Source: Gammaproteobacteria bacterium
Lineage (GTDB): Bacteria; Pseudomonadota; Gammaproteobacteria; Pseudomonadales; JAUIKI01
Length of the DNA: 32,952 bases
Direction of reading: 5' to 3'
Assembly (NCBI GenBank): GCA_030430875.1
Contig: JAUIKI010000001.1
Coordinates: 1 to 32,952 of the forward strand
A program made the translations under genes and the position numbers. Each line of letters starts with the position of its first letter. Position 1 is the first letter of the stretch. Below the pieces are notes generated by a model. It saw only the letters and a program-made list of their open reading frames with translations, did no database searches and was not told the origin of the DNA. Positions 8,403 to 16,537 of the stretch are shown piece after piece.

Positions 8403-8948
8403 TTAGTAAGTTAATGTTTCGATGGTGTGATTTTGATTCGTGTAGATGCAGATATTGCCTGCAATGCCTAAGGATTTCTCCACAATAGATTTTGCATCTA
8501 ATTCGGTGTTTTCGATCAGAGCACGAGCAGCTGATTGAGCATAAGCGCCACCTGATCCAATAGCAATTAAGTTGTCTTCTGGTTCCACAACATCACCATT
8601 ACCAGTGATAATCAGAGAATTAACCTTGTCAGCCACTGCAAGTAGCGCTTCAAGACGTCGCAACATGCGATCAGTTCGCCAATCTTTAGCAAGTTCGACC
8701 GCAGCACGCAGTAAATTACCCTGGTGTTTTTCAAGTTGGGCCTCAAAGCGTTCAAATAGCGTGAACGCATCTGCTGTGCCGCCTGCAAATCCTGCTAAAA
8801 TTTTGTTTTGATAAAGTCGTCGGACTTTTTTGGCATTAGATTTCATGACGATGTGACCGAGTGTGACTTGTCCGTCACCGCCGATAACGACGGTATTATT
8901 GCGTCTGACTGAGACGATGGTAGTACCATCAAATTGGGGTAGGCTCAT
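8403..8948 (-). CDS. hslV: ATP-dependent protease proteolytic subunit HslV
   Basis: HslV is the threonine peptidase of the HslVU complex. I place the start at the ATG at 8948, giving 181 residues, although the frame is open further upstream to 9050. From this start the sequence MSLPQFDG precedes TTIVSVRRN; the family's catalytic Thr is the first residue of the mature TT-I-SVRR segment, so T9 would be the nucleophile after loss of an eight-residue propeptide, as seen in many proteobacteria. GGDGQVTLG, NAKKVRRLY, GFAGGTADAFTL and IGSGGAYA are all conserved family blocks. It leads hslU. Two heat-shock-like promoters lie 245-290 bp upstream. Confidence 0.96.
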   Translation of the reverse strand: MSLPQFDGTTIVSVRRNNTVVIGGDGQVTLGHIVMKSNAKKVRRLYQNKILAGFAGGTADAFTLFERFEAQLEKHQGNLLRAAVELAKDWRTDRMLRRLEALLAVADKVNSLIITGNGDVVEPEDNLIAIGSGGAYAQSAARALIENTELDAKSIVEKSLGIAGNICIYTNQNHTIETLTY

Positions 8949-8989
8949 AGTGATTTCATATTGAGTTAGATTGATGAATAGTATGTAAT

Positions 8990-9030
8990 GAGATTCCTGT
9001 AGCAAAGTTATAACGATAAAAAATGGTTGA
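8990..9030 (+). repeat. Degenerate copy of the interspersed repeat in the hslV leader
   Basis: Contains the 17-base core AACGATAAAAAATGGTT (9012-9028), identical to 28861-28877 and, reversed, to 29937-29953. It is preceded by GAGAT and a decayed CTTTGC-type segment. It lies in the predicted 5' leader of hslVU, on the opposite strand. Confidence 0.6.
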
Positions 9031-9192
9031 AAAGTGCCGGTCTTGTGCATTAGGTTGGCTATTTTTTCTGATTTTTTCTTTCACTGTCCTTTACTGCAAA
9101 TGTCTCAGTTTGATTACATTAGCTTTCAAGAAGTTCTGCATTTTATCGCTTATTTTTGCGGAAATTTTGATTTTTAAGTCAAAATTCACTAG

Positions 9193-9219
9193 AAATGGCG
9201 TAAATGGAAAATTATCAAG
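9193..9219 (-). promoter_or_regulatory. Second heat-shock (sigma-32-like) promoter for hslVU
   Basis: On the minus strand CTTGAT is followed after 13 bp by CGCCATTT, against the sigma-32 consensus CTTGAA / CCCCATNT. It is weaker than the promoter just upstream, but the spacing is right. The leader to hslV would be about 240 nt. Confidence 0.45.
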
Positions 9220-9236
9220 CTGATAAGCTGAAAGTT

Positions 9237-9262
9237 ATGGGGATGATTTTGCAGAGTTCAAG
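9237..9262 (-). promoter_or_regulatory. Heat-shock (sigma-32) promoter for hslVU
   Basis: On the minus strand CTTGAA (9257-9262) and CCCCATAA (ending near 9235) are separated by 14 bp, an almost exact sigma-32 promoter. It begins directly after the stop codon of the ftsN-like gene, so hslVU can be induced independently of that gene. The transcript would start near 9230, leaving a leader of about 280 nt with no gene in it on this strand. Confidence 0.7.
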
Positions 9263-9919
9263 TTATGGCTTGAGTTTTAGTAGTAATGTTTCAATATTGG
9301 CATTGGTCAACATCGTTTGAGCTTTTTGAGTCGTTTGAGTTGTTTTAAATGGACCGACTTGAACGCGATGCCAAGTTTCACCTTGTCTGACAGAAACAGT
9401 TTGCACTTTGGCTTCCAGGCCCATGAGTAGTAGTCTTGCTCTGAGTCGATCCGCATCTGCAGCATTGCGAAATGAGCCTGCTTGTAGCATGTAAGTGATT
9501 GATTCTGTTGATTCTGGTGTGCTAGGAGTTGTAACCATTTCATCATGGCTTGGGACAATCACCTCACTTTCTGGTAATAGTGTATAGAATTCAAAATAAG
9601 TCTCTTCCGCTTGTTTATCTGGTGTGGGTGCATCTGGTTCGGGGTTTTTTGTTGCTTGAGTCTCGGTTTCTGTGGAGGAGGGTTTTTTGTTATCCACCTT
9701 TGGTTGATTTTGTGTACTAGATTGCTGATTTTGGGCAACAATAGTTTGGCTGCTAGGCTTATCATCAGATGATGAGATAATAAAAAAGGCCAAAATAGCA
9801 ACGATGAAGCCACTGGCCATGCCATACATCAACATTAGCCAATTTGGAGTGGATTTCTTTACAGGTTTCCGGGTAGTTGGTTTCTTCTTTTTGGAACGTT
9901 TTACGTAATCATGCGCCAC
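9263..9919 (-). CDS. SPOR-domain cell division protein, FtsN-like
   Basis: A 218-residue bitopic membrane protein. Seen: a Lys/Arg-rich cytoplasmic N-terminus (1-24), one transmembrane helix (about 27-49), a low-complexity Ser/Thr/Gln/Pro/Glu linker (about 50-140) and a C-terminal SPOR domain (about 140-218) with the repeated signature YMLQAGSFRNAADADRLRARL and VQVGPF. SPOR domains bind denuded septal peptidoglycan; FtsN in this same chromosomal position (next to argS and hslVU) activates septal wall synthesis. The topology and context fit FtsN well. The linker lacks the essential FtsN helix that I could identify with certainty, so I call it FtsN-like. The stop codon abuts the hslVU heat-shock promoter. 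Confidence 0.85.
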   Translation of the reverse strand: MAHDYVKRSKKKKPTTRKPVKKSTPNWLMLMYGMASGFIVAILAFFIISSSDDKPSSQTIVAQNQQSSTQNQPKVDNKKPSSTETETQATKNPEPDAPTPDKQAEETYFEFYTLLPESEVIVPSHDEMVTTPSTPESTESITYMLQAGSFRNAADADRLRARLLLMGLEAKVQTVSVRQGETWHRVQVGPFKTTQTTQKAQTMLTNANIETLLLKLKP

Positions 9920-10308
9920 AGAGTGTTTCTCTATATGTTAAGGGTTAACAATTGCATTATCACAGCTATCTTCAAAATTAGGGTTTCTACTCAATTCATG
10001 CTTGTTGAGACGATTGCACTCAGACTATGATAGAAAAAACTGTCCGGAATACATGCTATATAAGAATGACTGTTGCTCTTATTCTGGCTATCTCAAAAAT
10101 GCTTTTCTAAAGAGGGCACTAGTCTGCCTTCATCATTGATTTTTTTCAACCGTTTTGCCTTTATATTTTGCTTTAAATCCATAATCAAACCATTTGGGAT
10201 CCCTATAATGAAACGATAACGGCAAAAATAGAGATTAAAAATCTCCGTGTTTTTTGTAAAGTTGACTATATAGTTGGCTATTGTCTGTGTTTTTTGCTGG
10301 AATGTTAG
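9920..10308. other. Intergenic gap between argS and the ftsN-like gene
   Basis: 389 bp without a supportable gene on either strand. It holds a bidirectional terminator at its argS end (10219-10255) and presumably the promoter of the ftsN-like gene, which I cannot place with confidence. A TATATAAG on the plus strand near 10058 has no good -35 partner. Confidence 0.6.
10219..10255. terminator. Bidirectional intrinsic terminator downstream of argS
   Basis: GAGATT (10231-10236), loop AAA and AATCTC (10240-10245) are extended by ACGG/CCGT. On the plus strand GTGTTTTTT follows; on the minus strand TATTTTT follows, suiting the end of the argS transcript 54 bp after its stop. Confidence 0.65.
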
Positions 10309-12051
10309 CTACATTACCTCAGGAGCAGAAACCCCTAAAATCGCAAGACCATTCGCAATCACTTGTTGAATTGCCATGATTAACAGTAATCGCGCATCGC
10401 GAATTTTTTGGTCCTCGACTAAGACTTTGTGAGTGTTGTAGTAGGCATGAAATTGAGCTGACAGTTCTTGTAGGTAGTGAGCAATGATGTGAGGGTCACA
10501 TTGATTTGCTGCGCTTTCTATGTGCTCAGGGTATTTTGCAATGAGACGCATTAACGAATTTTCCTCTTCTTCAGAAAGCACATTTAGATCATTAATTTGT
10601 TCCCAATGCCAGTTGGGGGCAGTGGTCGCGAGGTTGCGCACCACACTTGCAATGCGAGCATGGGCATATTGTATGTAATAAACCGGATTATCTTTGGTGT
10701 GTTTTTTTGCAAGTTCGAGATCAAAGTCCAAATGCTGATCAGGTTTTCGCATGACATAGAAAAAACGTGCGGCATCGTTGCTGACTTCTTCTCGCAGTTG
10801 ACGCAACGTTACGAATGATCCACTGCGTGTTGACATGGATAATCGTTCATTACCACGATAGAGAATGGCAAATTGTACTAGGCGTACATTTAGTTTGTCA
10901 GAGCTGCCTGTTAATGCCTGTAATGCAGCTTGAATTCGAGGAATATAACCATGATGATCTGCACCCCAAATATTGACGAGTTGATCATAGCCTCGAGATA
11001 ATTTATCAAAATGGTAGGCAATATCTGAGGCAAAATAGGTGGGTTGACCGTTTTCGCGAATTACCACACGGTTTTTTGTGTCGCCAAAATCTGTTGCACG
11101 AAACCACCATGCGCCTTCTTTTTGATAAAGATAATCAGCTTTTTTGAGCGCAGCAATTGCTGTTTCAAGCTTGGTATTTGTGAGTGATCTTTCCGAAAAC
11201 CAATGAGTGAAGTCAACACCAAACTCCGTTAAATCTTGTCGAATATCATCCAGAATATTAGAGAGTCCAGCATTAAAAACCACCTGGTAGTTTTCTGCGC
11301 CTAAGGTTGATTTTGCCAATGCAATGAGTTGATCCATTGTGCCTTCAGGATCATTCTGAGTAGCTGCTTCACTGGTTAATTCTTCTGGAAAAATATCAGG
11401 TGTTGTCATCAATTGTTTGCCATGTTTTTCTGACAGCTCATGCGCAATATCTCTGACATAATCTCCTTGATAAGCATTGTTTGGAAAAGGCACTAGGCAG
11501 TGATTACTTTGTAAATAGCGTAGCCAGATACTCAACGCAAGAATATCCATTTGTCGCCCGGCATCATTGACATAATATTCAGTTTCAACATTAAAGCCGA
11601 CAGTTTTTAATAAGTTAGCTAGGCTGGCTCCGTATGCTGCTCCGCGACCGTGACCAACATGTAGTGGTCCAGTTGGGTTAGCAGAAACAAATTCGATCAG
11701 CACTTTTTTATTGTTGCCAACTGTTGATGTTCCAAATTGAGTTTGTTGCATTAATATAGTTTTTAAAAGCTGGTGATAGCTGCTCTTGGCTAAATAGAAA
11801 TTAATAAAACCTGGTGGTGCAATGTCAATACGTTCGATAGCATCGTTTGCTGGAATATGGTTTTTTATTATCTCTGCAATTTCCAGTGGATTTTTTTTAA
11901 GCGGTTTGGCAAGCATCAATGCGATATTGCAGGCAAAGTCGCCATGTTCTTTTGATCTAGTGCGTTCAATAGAAATTTTAGGTAGATCATTTTGATCCAG
12001 TGCTAAAGATTGCAGTGATTGGGTGATTAAATTGATAAGTTGTTGTTTCAT
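10309..12051 (-). CDS. argS: Arginyl-tRNA synthetase ArgS
   Basis: ArgS charges tRNA-Arg with arginine in the cytoplasm. It has 580 residues (E. coli 577). Seen: the N-terminal Add-1 domain, the class I HIGH-type motif ANPTGPLHVGHGRG with HVGH at 131-134, the Rossmann fold with VNDAGRQ, the conserved GADHHGY, the KMSKS-like loop ERLSMSTRSGSFVTL, and the C-terminal DALR anticodon-binding domain. Replacement of the canonical KMSKS by an MSTR/SGxFV form is normal in ArgRS. The start codon overlaps the stop of the enoyl-CoA hydratase gene as ATGA, so the two are translationally coupled. Confidence 0.98.
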   Translation of the reverse strand: MKQQLINLITQSLQSLALDQNDLPKISIERTRSKEHGDFACNIALMLAKPLKKNPLEIAEIIKNHIPANDAIERIDIAPPGFINFYLAKSSYHQLLKTILMQQTQFGTSTVGNNKKVLIEFVSANPTGPLHVGHGRGAAYGASLANLLKTVGFNVETEYYVNDAGRQMDILALSIWLRYLQSNHCLVPFPNNAYQGDYVRDIAHELSEKHGKQLMTTPDIFPEELTSEAATQNDPEGTMDQLIALAKSTLGAENYQVVFNAGLSNILDDIRQDLTEFGVDFTHWFSERSLTNTKLETAIAALKKADYLYQKEGAWWFRATDFGDTKNRVVIRENGQPTYFASDIAYHFDKLSRGYDQLVNIWGADHHGYIPRIQAALQALTGSSDKLNVRLVQFAILYRGNERLSMSTRSGSFVTLRQLREEVSNDAARFFYVMRKPDQHLDFDLELAKKHTKDNPVYYIQYAHARIASVVRNLATTAPNWHWEQINDLNVLSEEEENSLMRLIAKYPEHIESAANQCDPHIIAHYLQELSAQFHAYYNTHKVLVEDQKIRDARLLLIMAIQQVIANGLAILGVSAPEVM

Positions 12052-12830
12052 GATGACTTCGTTTCGTTAAATTGTCCGTGGTGACCCATACCTTGTGTGA
12101 ATTGTTTGGCGCCTTGTTGAGATTCAAGGCTCGCAATGGTTGCTAGCCCATGGTTGAATTCGTTGGCAAGCGCTGCAGAAAGGTCAAGATTGTGTTGTTC
12201 ATATGCGCTTTTCCTATCACTTCGCAAGCAGTTTTGCGGGAATGCTTGTAATTGTTTTGCCAATTTTTTTGCTGCTATTAATGCTTGTCCAGTTGGGACT
12301 AATCGATTAGCAAGACCTATATTATACGCTTCAAGACTTTCAACCGCACGTCCAGTTAAAATTAGATCCATGGCTCGACTTAAACCGATTAACCTTGGCA
12401 GACGTATCGTGCCACCATCTATTAATGGCACACCAAAACGCCGACAAAAAACCCCAAGAATGGCTGATTCATCAATGATTCGCAGGTCGCACCAAAGGGC
12501 TAATTCTAGTCCTCCGGCAACTGCATAGCCTGAAATAGAAGCAATGACAGGTTTAGATAATGATAAATGGGTTGGACCCAGTGGGCCGCTGTTTTTTTCA
12601 TTAAGCGTTGATTGAAATTTGCCATTGGCGACCGTGTTTAAATCTGCACCGGCACAAAAATGTTCGCCTGCACCGGTTAGAATAGCAACTGTTGAATCTT
12701 TGTCTTGGTCAAAAGCCAAAAATGCACTGTGTAATGCTTCTGCTGTTTGTGGGCAGATAGCATTCCTTACATCTGGACGATTAATGGTAATTGTCCAGAT
12801 GCCTTTCTGCTTTTCAATTTGAACCAACAT
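12048..12830 (-). CDS. Enoyl-CoA hydratase/isomerase family (crotonase) protein
   Basis: A 260-residue crotonase-fold protein. Seen: the oxyanion-hole segment HFCAGADL near residue 60, SGYAVAGGLELALWCDLRI (about 103-121) carrying the first active-site Glu position, and FGVPLIDGGTIRLPRLIG, the second conserved block. These are typical of enoyl-CoA hydratases acting in fatty-acid or amino-acid breakdown; the acyl-CoA substrate is unknown. It lies between priA and argS, which are often close neighbours without such a gene, so it is probably an insertion into a conserved block. Its stop overlaps the argS start by 4 bases, suggesting coupled translation. Confidence 0.88.
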   Translation of the reverse strand: MLVQIEKQKGIWTITINRPDVRNAICPQTAEALHSAFLAFDQDKDSTVAILTGAGEHFCAGADLNTVANGKFQSTLNEKNSGPLGPTHLSLSKPVIASISGYAVAGGLELALWCDLRIIDESAILGVFCRRFGVPLIDGGTIRLPRLIGLSRAMDLILTGRAVESLEAYNIGLANRLVPTGQALIAAKKLAKQLQAFPQNCLRSDRKSAYEQHNLDLSAALANEFNHGLATIASLESQQGAKQFTQGMGHHGQFNETKSS

Positions 12831-12855
12831 AAAATTTCATTTCTCTAATTAAGGG

Positions 12856-15036
12856 TTACACGACATCAAGAGGGTCTATATCAATGGAGCAGCGGACACT
12901 CTTTGCGTTACTTTTGGTTATTTTAGCATGGATGTTGGCGATTAAACGTAGCAGTAATTGACGTTTTTTGGATTGTAGTAATAAATTTGCTCGATACCTT
13001 CCTGCGCGTTTCTCCATGAGAGCAGAAACTGGCCCAAGAAGCTCTATACCATCATGTTTTGCTTGATGTATGATATGTTTTTTGAGTTCAAATAAAAATT
13101 GTTTAGCATGTTCTGGCTTGCTAGATTCAGCTCGAATGAGTGCTTGAAAACTAAATGGGGGTAACCCAGCTTCTCGTCGCTCTGTTAATAAATTTTTGGC
13201 AGCAGATTTATAGTCATGTTGACGTAGAAAATTAAACAATGGATGTGATGGGTGGTGAGTTTGGACCAAAACTGTCCCAGGATGTTTGCCACGACCAGCT
13301 CGCCCAGCTGTTTGGAGAAAAAGCTGAGCCATTTTTTCTGTGCCGCGAAAATCTGCACTAAATAGCCCCGTGTCAATATTCAAGATAACCACGAGTGAAA
13401 TGGTGGCAAAGTCATGGCCTTTGGCTAGCAATTGCGTTCCAACTAAAATAATTGGTTTTGGTTGCTGCATACGTGCGACGATATTGCCCATCGACTGCTT
13501 TTTACGAATAGTGTCTCGATCTACTCGAATAATCTCAGTGGTTGGAAATTGTTTTTTTAGCTCTTCTTCGCAGCGTTCAGTTCCGTGACCAAAGGGACCA
13601 ACATCATTTTTTTGACAACTTGGACAATGAGTAGGAATAGATTGACGAGCATCACAATGATGGCATTGTAGTTCTAATGGAGAAAAATGTACGGTTAGAT
13701 TGGCATCACAAAAGTTACATTTTGCTACCCATCCGCAGTGGTGACATAAGAAAATTGGTGCAAAGCCGCGACGATTAATCAACACAAGCACATGTTGTTG
13801 ATCTTCTAGCTGTATTTTGATGGCTTTGAGTGTGGACTGCGTAAATCCTTCAATCAGTTTTTGATTGCGGATATCAACTAATTGAACAGTGGGTAAGTTA
13901 GCATTATTTGCTCGTTTGTCTAAAAAAAGTTGTTGAAATCTTCCTTGCTGAGCATTATGGATACTTTCAAGAGAGGGTGTTGCTGAGCCTAAAATAATGG
14001 GAATATTTTCAAGTTGAGCTCGTTTAATGGCGCTATCTCTGGCCGAATAACGCAGTCGATCTTGTTGTTTGAATGAGCTGTCATGCTCTTCATCAATGAT
14101 GATTAAACCAAGTTGAGGTATAGGTAAAAAAACTGCCGATCGAGTGCCGATCAAAATAGCAAGATTTCCAGTAAAAAGTTCAACCCAGGTGTCATAACGC
14201 TCAGTATCATTCAGGTTTGAATGATAAACACCAACGCTTGCGCCGAAACGCTGTTTGAAACGTTGAACAGTTTGTGGAGTCAATCCAATTTCAGGGACTA
14301 ATATTAAGACTTGTTGCTTGCGAGCAACAATTTGATCAATAACGGAAAAGTACACTTCTGTTTTGCCGCTGCCGGTCACGCCTTGTAGTAATGTACATGA
14401 GAATTTAGTTAGTTGCGTTGAAATAGCAATTACGCAGTTTTGTTGCTCGTCAGTGAGTTGCTTTTTTTCACCAGTTAAAGAAATAATTACAGGACTTTTT
14501 GGTGTTTCATAAAAACGGACATAGCCTTTTTTTTGCAGTATTTTTAGTGTCTTGAGCTCAATTTCATAGTGTTTTAATTGATCTTGCTCTATGTCATGTT
14601 GTTCTTTTAATGTGACCAAGGTTTTTTTTTGTAATAACGCATTAGCGCGAATTTTCGGTAGCATGTCACAGCCCTGCTCAGTGATTTGCCACATTTTATT
14701 CATTTGCGGTTGGATGGGTTTCTCGATATTTAGTTTCTTTGGAAGAGCGTAACGAAAAATTTCTCCCATAGGGAAAAAATAGTAATGTGATTGCCATTGA
14801 TAAAAAGCAATGAGTTCAGGGGAGAAAAGGGGCAACTGATCGATAATTTTTTCTATGGGCTTGAGTTTTTCTGTGCTGATTTGAGAGTTTTCTGTGATAT
14901 CGGTAATGACACCGACAATTTTTCGCCTGCCAAATGGTGCGATTACACGAACACCTGGTTGTGCCGGCTGAGGAAGAAGGTAATCAAACAGCCGATTCAG
15001 GTGCGTTAAAACGGCAACTTTTGCAATTTTTGTCAT
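12856..15036 (-). CDS. priA: Primosomal replication restart helicase PriA
   Basis: PriA recognises stalled forks and reloads the replicative helicase. It has 726 residues (E. coli 732). Seen: the N-terminal 3'-DNA-binding domain with RLFDYLLP, Walker A GVTGSGKT at 219-226, the Walker B box LIIIDEEHD, helicase motifs including GSATPS and TAGRAGRG, and the zinc-binding Cys cluster of paired CxxC motifs from CHHCG to CPSCQ (about residues 430-475). It heads the minus-strand cluster with the enoyl-CoA hydratase gene 25 bp downstream. A TATACT hexamer on the minus strand near 15140 could be its -10 box. Confidence 0.97.
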   Translation of the reverse strand: MTKIAKVAVLTHLNRLFDYLLPQPAQPGVRVIAPFGRRKIVGVITDITENSQISTEKLKPIEKIIDQLPLFSPELIAFYQWQSHYYFFPMGEIFRYALPKKLNIEKPIQPQMNKMWQITEQGCDMLPKIRANALLQKKTLVTLKEQHDIEQDQLKHYEIELKTLKILQKKGYVRFYETPKSPVIISLTGEKKQLTDEQQNCVIAISTQLTKFSCTLLQGVTGSGKTEVYFSVIDQIVARKQQVLILVPEIGLTPQTVQRFKQRFGASVGVYHSNLNDTERYDTWVELFTGNLAILIGTRSAVFLPIPQLGLIIIDEEHDSSFKQQDRLRYSARDSAIKRAQLENIPIILGSATPSLESIHNAQQGRFQQLFLDKRANNANLPTVQLVDIRNQKLIEGFTQSTLKAIKIQLEDQQHVLVLINRRGFAPIFLCHHCGWVAKCNFCDANLTVHFSPLELQCHHCDARQSIPTHCPSCQKNDVGPFGHGTERCEEELKKQFPTTEIIRVDRDTIRKKQSMGNIVARMQQPKPIILVGTQLLAKGHDFATISLVVILNIDTGLFSADFRGTEKMAQLFLQTAGRAGRGKHPGTVLVQTHHPSHPLFNFLRQHDYKSAAKNLLTERREAGLPPFSFQALIRAESSKPEHAKQFLFELKKHIIHQAKHDGIELLGPVSALMEKRAGRYRANLLLQSKKRQLLLRLIANIHAKITKSNAKSVRCSIDIDPLDVV

Positions 15037-15247
15037 TACACTACAAGGGGTTGAGGGTTGTCACGGTTCAATAACAAAGCAAGACCGGATTGAAATATAA
15101 CTCAAGACAGGAGTCTGTGCGACGCTAATTGAGGAGTATAACACGGGTGACTATTTTAAAAGATCGCGTAACAGTTTGAGTTGAATCGCAGACATTTTGT
15201 TTGAGTTATTGTTATAATACACTTAACTTGATAATTAAGCATAGTCC

Positions 15248-15865
15248 ATGATTATGAGAGGAACCTTATACATCATTTCCGCACCATCTGGTGCTGGGAA
15301 AACAAGCCTTGTTCACGCACTTTGTGAGCATATGCCTAATTTGCAAATATCTGTTTCTAGTACGACCCGAGCAAGGCGGGCCAATGAAGTTGATGGTCAG
15401 GATTATCATTTTGTCTCGAAAGACCTGTTTTTAGAACGGGTCAAAGCCGGTGATTTTTTGGAATATGCAGAAGTGTTCGGTCATTTTTATGGCACATCAC
15501 AATCATGGGTTGAATCGATACTTGATCAGGGACAAGATGTGGTTCTAGAGATTGACTGGCAAGGAGCAGCTCAGGTCCGCAAAAAATGGCCTGGCAGTGT
15601 GAGTGTGTTTATTCTTCCGCCATCAAAGGCTGCATTATTAGCACGCCTTAACGCCAGAGGCCAAGACGATGAAACTATCATTCAGGCAAGAATGGCATCC
15701 GCTTTGGATCAGATGTCACATTATGCTGAATTTAACTATTTAGTAGTTAATGATGATTTCAGTGTTGCCTTAGCTGATCTTGAAGCGATTGTTCGAGCAG
15801 AAAGAATGACTTTGGCGCGCCAACAGTGGAGATTTCAGCCTTTGTTACAGGTATTATTGAACTGA
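15248..15865 (+). CDS. gmk: Guanylate kinase
   Basis: Guanylate kinase phosphorylates GMP to GDP with ATP in the cytoplasm. The length of 205 residues (203 if the second ATG at 15254 is used) fits the family. Seen: the P-loop SAPSGAGKTS at about 11-20, the GMP-binding segment SSTTRARR followed by GQDYHFVS, EYAEVFGHFYGT, the LEIDWQGAAQVRK block, the lid region and the conserved C-terminal SHYAEFNYLVVNDDF. MRG at the second ATG matches the family start slightly better. TATAAT at 15213-15218 is a likely -10 box with no clear -35. It begins the gmk-rpoZ-spoT-ridA group, though 325 bp separate it from rpoZ. Confidence 0.97.
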   Translation: MIMRGTLYIISAPSGAGKTSLVHALCEHMPNLQISVSSTTRARRANEVDGQDYHFVSKDLFLERVKAGDFLEYAEVFGHFYGTSQSWVESILDQGQDVVLEIDWQGAAQVRKKWPGSVSVFILPPSKAALLARLNARGQDDETIIQARMASALDQMSHYAEFNYLVVNDDFSVALADLEAIVRAERMTLARQQWRFQPLLQVLLN

Positions 15866-16191
15866 TTTGTTAATAAAGCGCAGATTTTATATTGAATGCT
15901 TAATGGGTCTCAATATGATTTAATGTTGCCGTTTGTTCCTTCAGACCGACCAATTGTTAAATGAATAATTGCAATTTAATCGTAATCTTTGCTTCAAAGT
16001 GGACGACCGTTCCCGATGACTGTTATGTCAACAGTTAGTTGTTATTAACTCCCTTACTGCTGATTGTAACTTGTTTCTTAATGATTTCAGCACAAACTTA
16101 TCAGCAATCAATTTCTTTTCTGTCAAAAATTCGCTAGAATCAAACTGTGACTAAATAAATGAAGTCTAAACTCGATTGAGAAGGTGTTTTT
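15866..16191 (+). promoter_or_regulatory. gmk-rpoZ intergenic region with a probable rpoZ promoter
   Basis: The gap has no gene. TAGAAT at 16135-16140 is a plausible -10 box with a weak -35 (TTTCTT, about 16112), giving a start about 45 bp before rpoZ. The long gap suggests that rpoZ-spoT has its own promoter and is not simply read through from gmk. No riboswitch or strong terminator is recognised. Confidence 0.4.
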
Positions 16192-16485
16192 ATGGCTAGA
16201 ATTACTGTAGAAGATTGCTTAGATAATGTAGACAATCGCTTTGAGTTAGTTTTGTTGGCAACCAAGCGAGCTCGAAATCTTGCAAATCGAGGGGCAACTC
16301 CCAAAGTCCCTGAAGATAACGATAAACCAACCGTGATTGCCTTGCGAGAAATTGCATCAGGTTTGATTGATTCAAATACTGTTGATAAACAAGACGTATC
16401 CGTAAGCGATGAAAGCGAGCATGTCGAAGAAGAGCAGATCATTGAGTTTTCTCCAAGACCAACTCCAAAAACTGAGAGTGAGTAA
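16192..16485 (+). CDS. rpoZ: RNA polymerase omega subunit
   Basis: Omega helps assemble the beta' subunit of RNA polymerase and carries part of a ppGpp-binding site. It has 97 residues. Seen: MARITVEDC at the start, then NRFELVLLATKRARNL, the core omega motif, and ALREIASGLI. The acidic C-terminal tail (about 65-97) is variable in the family. A ribosome-binding site GAGAAGGTG lies just before the ATG. It is 52 bp ahead of spoT, the usual pairing that links ppGpp metabolism with its target. Confidence 0.96.
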   Translation: MARITVEDCLDNVDNRFELVLLATKRARNLANRGATPKVPEDNDKPTVIALREIASGLIDSNTVDKQDVSVSDESEHVEEEQIIEFSPRPTPKTESE

Positions 16486-16537
16486 TCGAGAGTCTTTTGC
16501 AAAGCGCTTGATTGTAATCCTGCTAATGAGGTGAGCT

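Noticed and set aside
9307..9825. Two minus-strand frames of 83 and 88 codons.
   Set aside because: Both are shifted-frame readings of the ftsN-like gene, whose SPOR domain lies in the other frame.
10120..10160. CATTGATTTTTT near 10128 as another repeat copy.
   Set aside because: Only about 11 bases match one arm of the repeat family in an AT-rich region, with no core or second arm.
12136..12528. 130-codon plus-strand open frame.
   Set aside because: It is antisense to the enoyl-CoA hydratase gene, which has clear family motifs; the long frame is a by-product of that gene's codon use.
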